Shown here: positions 1-4,355 of the stretch, one piece after another
Layout of the letters: each line of letters begins with the position of its first letter
Numbering within the stretch: position 1 is the first letter of the stretch
Assembly (NCBI GenBank): GCA_016212345.1
Contig: JACRGM010000029.1
Span: forward strand, 1 to 5,409
Direction: 5' to 3'
From: Nitrospinota bacterium
GTDB taxonomy: Bacteria > Nitrospinota > Nitrospinia > SZUA-224
Length of the DNA stretch: 5,409 bases
Notes under the pieces: model-generated
What the model was told of the DNA's origin: nothing
Seen by the model: only the letters and a program-made list of their open reading frames with translations
The model's database searches: none
Translations under genes and position numbers: made by a program

Positions 1-252
1 CCTTGCCTTTCTTATCTCAGCATCTATATCAATTATATCTGATGATGTACCTATACTTGCATTTATCTTGGTTCTTAGTCCTTTCCCTATACCTACAATA
101 TTACTTCTCCGATTAATATTGTTGGGAACCACGACCTTTCCCTTTGCGATCATCTCCCTGACATACTCATCACTGAGCCCTTCATCATTAGCGATCTTCT
201 TCATAATATCTGTTATATTCCCTTTCATAGCCAATTCAAGTTGTGTTGCCAT
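1..252 (-). CDS. thiC: ThiC, phosphomethylpyrimidine synthase (N-terminal part; gene runs off the left edge)
   Basis: ThiC is a radical SAM 4Fe-4S enzyme that rearranges aminoimidazole ribotide into HMP phosphate, the pyrimidine half of thiamine, in the cytoplasm. Only the first 84 codons lie in the window, read leftwards from the ATG at 252-250. Seen directly: the ThiC opening TQLELAMKGNIT (residues 3-14), then an IAKGKVVVPNNINR segment (35-48), and the family signature GIGKGLRTKINASIGTS (54-70), followed by an acidic DIIDIDAEIRKAR stretch. The catalytic core and the C-terminal CxxCxxxxC cluster motif lie outside. The start is supported by a GAGG at 260-257, four bases before the ATG, and an AGGGAG further out. 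The family position of the TQLE motif near residue 3 agrees. It lies 185 bp downstream of pabB on the same strand, so the two could share a transcript. Compared with the usual NANIGTSPD, this copy reads NASIGTSSD, a mild variation. Family assignment is secure; completeness is unknown. Confidence 0.93.
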   Translation of the reverse strand, partial: MATQLELAMKGNITDIMKKIANDEGLSDEYVREMIAKGKVVVPNNINRRSNIVGIGKGLRTKINASIGTSSDIIDIDAEIRKAR

Positions 253-271
253 ATTACCTCACACTCCCTTC

Positions 272-396
272 TATAGATTTTCAGATAATAAATTACACAA
301 GGCTAGAAGGAGAAATCCGAGTAAGGCGTACTGAGCGGTACGCCGTCGAGGATTTCGACTGATAACGCCGTGTAATTTGTTATATGGAAATCTATA
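272..396. repeat. 125 bp imperfect palindrome, REP/MITE-like, between pabB and thiC
   Basis: The two halves are inverted copies about a centre near 334. Outer arms 272-298 and 370-396 match with only about three mismatches (both give TATAGATTT..., then AAATTACAC). Inside, GAAATCC at 312-318 pairs perfectly with GGATTTC at 350-356, and GGCGTAC at 325-331 pairs with GTACGCC at 338-344 around a 6-base loop. The core is clearly more GC-rich than the arms and surroundings. As RNA or single-stranded DNA it would form a long nested stem-loop. It is not followed by a T-run on either strand, so a simple intrinsic terminator is unlikely. It holds no convincing gene. The likeliest reading is a dispersed palindromic element (REP, MITE or similar) or a processed transcript hairpin between pabB and thiC. 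Its copy number elsewhere cannot be judged from one window. Confidence 0.8.
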
Positions 397-397
397 A

Positions 398-410
398 CTT
401 GTGTAATTTA
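398..410. repeat. Third copy of the palindrome arm end (13 bp)
   Basis: The 13 bases CTTGTGTAATTTA at 398-410 are the exact reverse complement of 289-301, inside the left arm of the 125 bp palindrome. They also repeat, in direct orientation, the right-arm copy GTGTAATTT at 370-378. The left arm therefore has two possible pairing partners, and the match to this outer copy is longer and perfect. It could be a remnant of a second or nested element, or part of the element's true boundary. Confidence 0.6.
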
Positions 411-424
411 ATTTAGAGAATACC

Positions 425-460
425 CCTATATAGATCCCTATATAGATCCCTGTATAGCAC
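425..460. repeat. Three tandem 12 bp repeats across the pabB stop codon
   Basis: The units are CCTATATAGATC at 425-436, an identical copy at 437-448, and a diverged copy CCTGTATAGCAC at 449-460. Read on the pabB strand, the duplicated unit is GGA TCT ATA TAG, so the duplication makes a second in-frame TAG (428-426) exactly four codons after the real stop (440-438). This looks like a recent slippage duplication at the 3' end of the gene. It leaves the protein unchanged if the duplication happened downstream of the stop. Confidence 0.75.
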
Positions 461-1925
461 CTATCATTGCCTTGGCCTTATCAAGGGTCTCTAAATACTC
501 ACGCTCTGGATCAGAGTCAGCGACAATACCTGCGCCCACAGAGATATACCCTCTTCCATCCTTAATAAGGATCGTCCTAATAATGATGTTCATATCTATA
601 TCACCTCCATAGCCGATATAACCCATAGAGCCTGTATATGGTCCCCTTTGTGTAGGTTCCAACTCATCTATGATCTCCATGCATCTTACCTTAGGACAGC
701 CCGTAATGGTCCCACCAGGAAAACATGAACGGAGTATATCAAAGAGATCTATAGAGTCCATCAGTCTGCCATGTATATTAGAGACAATATGCCACACATG
801 GGAATATCCCTCTAAAGACATCAGATCATCTACCTCAACTGTACCATATTGACATATCCTCCCCAGATCATTCCTTTCTAAGTCTACCAACATAAGATGT
901 TCTGCCCTCTCTTTCTCATTCAAGAGGAGGTCTGTTGAGAGATATAGATCTTCAACCTTGTTTCTCCCCCTTGGTCTTGTTCCGGCAATCGGTCTTGTTT
1001 CAATATAATCTCTATTCACCTTGATCAGCCTCTCCGGCGAAGAACTTATTATAGATATATCTCTCAATCTCAGGAGACCCCCAAATGGCGAGGGATTAAT
1101 ATCCCTTAATCTCTTGTATAATCTCATAGTATCCCCATTATAATCCATCTCCAATCTCTGAGAAAGGTTTATCTGATAGATATCACCATCAGCGATATAC
1201 TCCTTTGCCCTCCTTACCATCCTTATAAATTCATCTCTTGTGAGGTTTGATCTCAGACCATTTCTCCCTACCGATATCGTCATACCTACCCCTACCAAAA
1301 CATTATCCTTATAGGAATAGTCTTCTGATTTAGATATCAGTCTCTCTATTATCTCTTCTATACGTCTTGCACACCTTTTATAGCTATCACCTCTCTCTAT
1401 GCAGACGATTATCTTAATAGTATCTTCTAGATGATCAACCACGATTACCTCATCTACAATCATAAAGAAGATATCTGGGAGATTCAGATCATCCACGGCT
1501 GTCCATGGTAAGTCCTCAAAGAGATGACAGGTATCATAACCGATATATCCTACCCCCCCTCCCCAGAAATGTGGAAGGTAGTCTATCTTTGCAGTATTAC
1601 CCTCATTCAATAGGGTTGATAACATATCTATTGGGTTACCTTGATAGGTCTTCTTTCCCATATCTGTTATAACCTCTATCAGATTTCCCTTGCTCTTAAA
1701 TATCAAATTAGGATCATACCCTATAAATGAATACCGTGCGATCCTGCCCCCCCCTTTACCCCCTTTACCGCTGTCTAATAGAAAGGATAGACCCTCACCA
1801 GAGGTGAGCCTTTCAAAAATGGTTACAGATGTTTCGCGGTTTAATGGTATCTGAGTAAAAAGTGGGATAATACCCTCTTTCCTCCTTAACCTACAAGATT
1901 CTGCTTCAGTTGGAAAGATGTCCAT
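438..1925 (-). CDS. pabB: Chorismate-utilising enzyme, TrpE/PabB family; most like aminodeoxychorismate synthase component I (PabB)
   Basis: The 495-residue product has the full length of this family: an N-terminal domain (about 15-170) and the chorismate-binding domain (about 230-490). The family catalyses amination of chorismate, giving aminodeoxychorismate for folate (PabB) or anthranilate for tryptophan (TrpE), with ammonia from a separate glutamine amidotransferase not encoded here. Visible motifs are GGGVGYIGYD (122-131), DGDIYQINLSQR (246-257), NPSPF (277-281), SSSPERL (294-300), PIAGTRPRG (312-320), AEHLMLVDLERNDLGR (341-356), H379 in VWHI, FPGGTITGCPK (402-412), RGPYTGSMGYIGY (427-439) and R450. 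Probable Mg-binding glutamates are E342, E476 and E479. NPSPF, SSSPER, PGGTITG and PYTGSMGYIGY favour PabB, while PIAGT has the alanine of TrpE where E. coli PabB has lysine. LLDS at 49-52 replaces the TrpE feedback motif LLES. A glycine/lysine insertion lies at 53-60. The start is the first ATG of the frame, with only a weak ribosome-binding site. The family is certain; the PabB-versus-TrpE choice is moderate. Confidence 0.85.
   Translation of the reverse strand: MDIFPTEAESCRLRRKEGIIPLFTQIPLNRETSVTIFERLTSGEGLSFLLDSGKGGKGGGRIARYSFIGYDPNLIFKSKGNLIEVITDMGKKTYQGNPIDMLSTLLNEGNTAKIDYLPHFWGGGVGYIGYDTCHLFEDLPWTAVDDLNLPDIFFMIVDEVIVVDHLEDTIKIIVCIERGDSYKRCARRIEEIIERLISKSEDYSYKDNVLVGVGMTISVGRNGLRSNLTRDEFIRMVRRAKEYIADGDIYQINLSQRLEMDYNGDTMRLYKRLRDINPSPFGGLLRLRDISIISSSPERLIKVNRDYIETRPIAGTRPRGRNKVEDLYLSTDLLLNEKERAEHLMLVDLERNDLGRICQYGTVEVDDLMSLEGYSHVWHIVSNIHGRLMDSIDLFDILRSCFPGGTITGCPKVRCMEIIDELEPTQRGPYTGSMGYIGYGGDIDMNIIIRTILIKDGRGYISVGAGIVADSDPEREYLETLDKAKAMIGAIQGSI
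1747..1763. repeat. Homopolymeric C8 and C5 runs inside pabB
   Basis: A run of eight C (1747-1754), then TTTA, then five C (1759-1763), lies within codons of pabB. On the coding strand this is a G-rich tract giving the residues GKGGKGGG around 53-60. This sits in the loop between the LLDS segment and ARYSFIGYDP. The TTTACCCCC part is nearly a 9 bp tandem repeat. The reading frame is intact here. Such tracts are prone to slippage and to sequencing error. Confidence 0.7.
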
Positions 1926-1968
1926 ATTTATTAATCTTCGTATCCAAAAGATAGACCTTATACCTCAA

Positions 1969-1996
1969 GTCTATGGTCTAATGTCTACTGTCTGAA
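1969..1996. repeat. Four heptad-spaced GTCTA-like direct repeats upstream of pabB
   Basis: Four consecutive 7-base units start at 1969, 1976, 1983 and 1990: GTCTATG, GTCTAAT, GTCTACT, GTCTGAA. The first four bases are identical in all units and the fifth is A in three of them. They lie 44-71 bp ahead of the pabB ATG, inside its probable leader. TAGACC at 1952-1957 is the inverted partner of GGTCTA at 1975-1980, which allows a 6 bp stem with a 17-base loop in the pabB transcript. The array could be a regulator-binding site or only a slippage repeat; no known operator was recognised. Confidence 0.55.
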
Positions 1997-2044
1997 TCAC
2001 AAAAAATCTATAGCATAGTTAGTCAAATTCATATATATTATAAT

Positions 2045-2073
2045 ATTATATATTAATGAGATGTATTTCTAAA
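2045..2073 (-). promoter_or_regulatory. Candidate sigma-70-type promoter for pabB
   Basis: On the minus strand, TTTAGA (2073-2068, four of six matches to TTGACA) is followed after exactly 17 bases by a perfect TATAAT (2050-2045). A start near 2038 would give a leader of roughly 110 bases before pabB. The -10 is half of a 12 bp perfect palindrome TATAATATTATA (2039-2050), so a TATAAT also faces prkA, but the plus-strand -35 region at the right distance is poor. AT-richness makes chance matches common, so this is tentative. Confidence 0.4.
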
Positions 2074-2090
2074 GGGGTACCAATATAAAT

Positions 2091-2195
2091 ATGTCAAAAA
2101 CAAAACACAGATTTAATGATATAATCTCTTTCAATGGGAATAATAGTAAAAATCTCTCTATAAAAAGAACCACTTTAAATGGAGAAAAAAGATGA
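2091..2195 (+). CDS. Possible 34-residue small protein or leader peptide, overlapping the prkA start
   Basis: An ATG at 2091 opens a 34-codon frame ending in TGA at 2193-2195, which overlaps the prkA ATG (2192-2194) as ATGA, the classic arrangement for translational coupling. The predicted peptide begins MSKTKHRFNDII and ends TTLNGEKR. It is basic, rich in Lys, Arg and Asn, without cysteines, a membrane segment or a signal peptide. AAAGGGGT at 2071-2078 could serve as its ribosome-binding site, although a 12-base spacing is rather long. No family was recognised. It could be a real small gene, a leader peptide controlling prkA, or a chance frame in the AT-rich 5' region. prkA also has its own GGAG site, so coupling is not required for its translation. 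Confidence 0.35.
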   Translation: MSKTKHRFNDIISFNGNNSKNLSIKRTTLNGEKR

Positions 2196-4312
2196 CGACT
2201 TTATCTAATAAACATCAAATTGTATCATCAAAAGAAGAGGAAAGGAAAAAGGAAAACATTGTATATTTAATCGGGAAAAAACATGATACAAGATTCTTTA
2301 AGGAGCAATACTGGGAAGGTAGCTTTGAGGACTATCTCAATATTGTTAAGAAGAACCCCAATGTGGCGAGGTCTGCATTTCAGAGGATATACGATATGAT
2401 CATGTCTTACGGTACTGAGGAATTTATAGATCGCAAGGAAAAGTTTATCAGGTATAAATTCTTCAATGATGAGAGATTTGATGGTGAAAATGCTATATTT
2501 GGTCTGGATAGACCACTTATGAAGATGGTAGACATCTTTAATGCTGCTGCCAATAGATATGGCCCAGAAAAGAGGGTTCTCCTCCTCCATGGTCCTGTAG
2601 GAGGCTGTAAAAGCACGATAGTCAGATTGTTAAAAAAGGGATTAGAGGAATATTCAAAGACAGACGAAGGGGCTCTCTACACATTTAGCTGGGAGATAAT
2701 AGATGAGAAGGAAGAGAAGAATATGGGATATTCCAAGACCTCTGAATGGATAGACTGTCCTATGCATGAAGATCCCCTACACCTGATCCCACTGAATATA
2801 AGAAATGATGTTATAGAGGAGCTTACCAAGGGGCATAAGGAGGAAGATAAGATAGTGGTAGAGGGGAATCTATGTCCTGCATGCAGACAAACTTATCGTG
2901 AGCTAATGAAGAGATACACAGGGGATTGGATGAAGGTAATATCCCATGTAAAGGTTAGACGACTGATCCTCTCTGAAAAGGACCGCATTGGGATAGGGAC
3001 ATTTCAGCCAAAGGATGAGAAAAATCAGGATTCTACTGAATTAACAGGAGACATAAACTACAGGAAGATCGCAGAATATGGTTCAGAATCAGATCCGAGG
3101 GCATTCAACTTTGATGGAGAGTTTAATATAGCTAATCGAGGTCTGATAGAGTTTATAGAGGTTCTGAAATTGGATGTAGCCTTTCTCTATGATCTCTTGG
3201 GAGCCTCGCAGGAGCATAAGATCAAACCTAAGAAGTTTGCTCAGACAGATATAGATGAGGTCATTATTGGGCATACGAATGAACCAGAGTACAAGAAGCT
3301 CCAGAACAATGAATATATGGAGGCGCTCAGGGATAGGACAATAAAGATTGATATCCCTTATGTTACTAAACTCGACGATGAGATAAAGATATATAAGAAG
3401 GATTATAACCAGGATAAGATAAAGGTCAAACATATAGCCCCACATACAATAGAGATGGCCGCAATGTGGGCGGTACTTACGAGATTAGAGGAGCCCAGGG
3501 ATGCAAATCTAACCCTCCTTCAGAAACTCAAACTCTATAATGGAAAGAGTTTGCCCGGCTTCACAGAGGACAATATCAAAGAGCTAAAAGATGAGACAAA
3601 AAGAGAAGGGATGACGGGGATCTCTCCGAGATATATACAGGATAAGATCTCTAATTCACTGGTAAAGGATGTGCATGAGGGATGTATAAATCCGTTCATG
3701 GTATTGAATGAGCTGGAGGGTGGTCTGGAACACCACTCACTAATCTCAGATGAAGAACAGAAGAAGATATATAAGGATCTACTATCAGTGGTAAAAGAGG
3801 AGTATGAGGACATAACAAAGAATGAGGTACAGAGGGCAATAAGTGCTGATGAGGAATCGATAAAGAAGCTATGTGCTAACTATGTGGATAATATCAAGGC
3901 GTATACACAGAAGGAAAAGGTCAGAAATAAGTATACAGGGCAGTATGAGGAACCAGATGAGAGATTGATGAGATCCATCGAGGAGAAGATAGATATATCA
4001 GAGAGCAGAAAGGATGACTTCAGACGAGAGATAATGAACTATATTGGTGCCCTGGCTGTGGAGGGGAAGAGATTTGATTTCACAACCAATGAGCGCCTAC
4101 ACAAGGCATTGGAGCTTAAGTTATTCGAGGATCAAAAGGATACTATAAAGCTAACCAGTCTAGTATCAAGGGTAGTTGATAAGGAGACACAGGAGAAGAT
4201 AGATGTGGTGAAAAGCAGGATGATAAAGAACTTTGGTTACTGTGAGATATGTGCTTCAGATGTCCTAAATTTTGTTGCCAGTATCTTTGCCAGAGGAGAT
4301 ATTAAGGCGTAA
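2192..4312 (+). CDS. prkA: PrkA, AAA+ serine protein kinase (YeaG family, long form)
   Basis: PrkA is a cytoplasmic protein with an AAA+ nucleotide-binding core and a C-terminal PrkA domain. Family members phosphorylate themselves and other proteins on serine, and in model bacteria act in sporulation, stationary phase or nitrogen starvation; protease activity has also been proposed for a Bacillus homologue. The product has 706 residues, about 60 more than E. coli YeaG, mainly because of an N-terminal extension (1-40) with a charged EEERKK segment. Seen directly: IFGLDRPLMKMVDIF (102-116), P-loop GPVGGCKST (134-142), GALYTFSWE (160-168), LCPACR (227-232), FNFDGEFNIANRGLIEFIEV (305-324, Walker B-like), IIGHTNEPEY (358-367, sensor region), and a C-terminal YCEICASDVL (683-692). 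The P-loop has Cys139 where other members have Gly or Ser. GGAG at 2181-2184, seven bases before the ATG, supports the start, and an in-frame stop at 2147-2149 excludes a longer one. yhbH follows after 36 bp, as in yeaGH and similar operons. Confidence 0.95.
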   Translation: MTTLSNKHQIVSSKEEERKKENIVYLIGKKHDTRFFKEQYWEGSFEDYLNIVKKNPNVARSAFQRIYDMIMSYGTEEFIDRKEKFIRYKFFNDERFDGENAIFGLDRPLMKMVDIFNAAANRYGPEKRVLLLHGPVGGCKSTIVRLLKKGLEEYSKTDEGALYTFSWEIIDEKEEKNMGYSKTSEWIDCPMHEDPLHLIPLNIRNDVIEELTKGHKEEDKIVVEGNLCPACRQTYRELMKRYTGDWMKVISHVKVRRLILSEKDRIGIGTFQPKDEKNQDSTELTGDINYRKIAEYGSESDPRAFNFDGEFNIANRGLIEFIEVLKLDVAFLYDLLGASQEHKIKPKKFAQTDIDEVIIGHTNEPEYKKLQNNEYMEALRDRTIKIDIPYVTKLDDEIKIYKKDYNQDKIKVKHIAPHTIEMAAMWAVLTRLEEPRDANLTLLQKLKLYNGKSLPGFTEDNIKELKDETKREGMTGISPRYIQDKISNSLVKDVHEGCINPFMVLNELEGGLEHHSLISDEEQKKIYKDLLSVVKEEYEDITKNEVQRAISADEESIKKLCANYVDNIKAYTQKEKVRNKYTGQYEEPDERLMRSIEEKIDISESRKDDFRREIMNYIGALAVEGKRFDFTTNERLHKALELKLFEDQKDTIKLTSLVSRVVDKETQEKIDVVKSRMIKNFGYCEICASDVLNFVASIFARGDIKA

Positions 4313-4316
4313 GAAC

Positions 4317-4355
4317 AAATTACCATCTCTGGTGTGGTAATTTCAACCATGGTAA
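4317..4355 (+). promoter_or_regulatory. Two alternative hairpins between prkA and yhbH; one covers the yhbH start
   Basis: AAATTACC (4317-4324) is the exact reverse complement of GGTAATTT (4336-4343), giving an 8 bp stem with an 11-base loop. TTACCAT (4320-4326) is also the exact reverse complement of ATGGTAA (4349-4355), which contains the yhbH start codon, with a 22-base loop. The two stems share bases 4320-4324 and cannot form together. The second would hide the start and the first would leave it exposed. No T-run follows, so this is not a simple terminator. The pairing is seen in the sequence; a regulatory role is inference. Confidence 0.4.

Noticed and set aside
68..334. Hydrophobic 88-codon open frame on the plus strand
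   Set aside because: It lies opposite thiC and runs through the palindrome; its apparent membrane-like composition is explained as the antisense of thiC, which has strong family motifs.
312..356. Intrinsic transcription terminator after pabB
   Set aside because: The stem is strong but is not followed by a T-run on either strand, and the palindrome is far longer than a terminator needs.
253..437. TPP (THI-box) riboswitch ahead of thiC
   Set aside because: The minus strand shows none of the conserved blocks expected; the structured part is a simple symmetric palindrome instead.
425..460. CRISPR-like or origin-iteron array
   Set aside because: The 12 bp units are directly adjacent without spacers, number only three, and overlap the pabB stop; slippage is a simpler explanation.
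438..1925. Firm assignment as anthranilate synthase TrpE
   Set aside because: PIAGT fits TrpE, but NPSPF, SSSPER, PGGTITG and PYTGSMGYIGY fit PabB better, and no trp genes or trpG are adjacent.
2120..2125. TATAAT as a prkA promoter -10
   Set aside because: No acceptable -35 lies 16-18 bp upstream (AAAACA at the 17 bp position), and such hexamers are expected by chance in this AT-rich region.
1996..2191. Sigma-54 promoter for prkA, as might be expected from nitrogen-responsive yeaG
   Set aside because: No GG-N10-GC type element resembling TGGCAC-N5-TTGCA was found on the plus strand.
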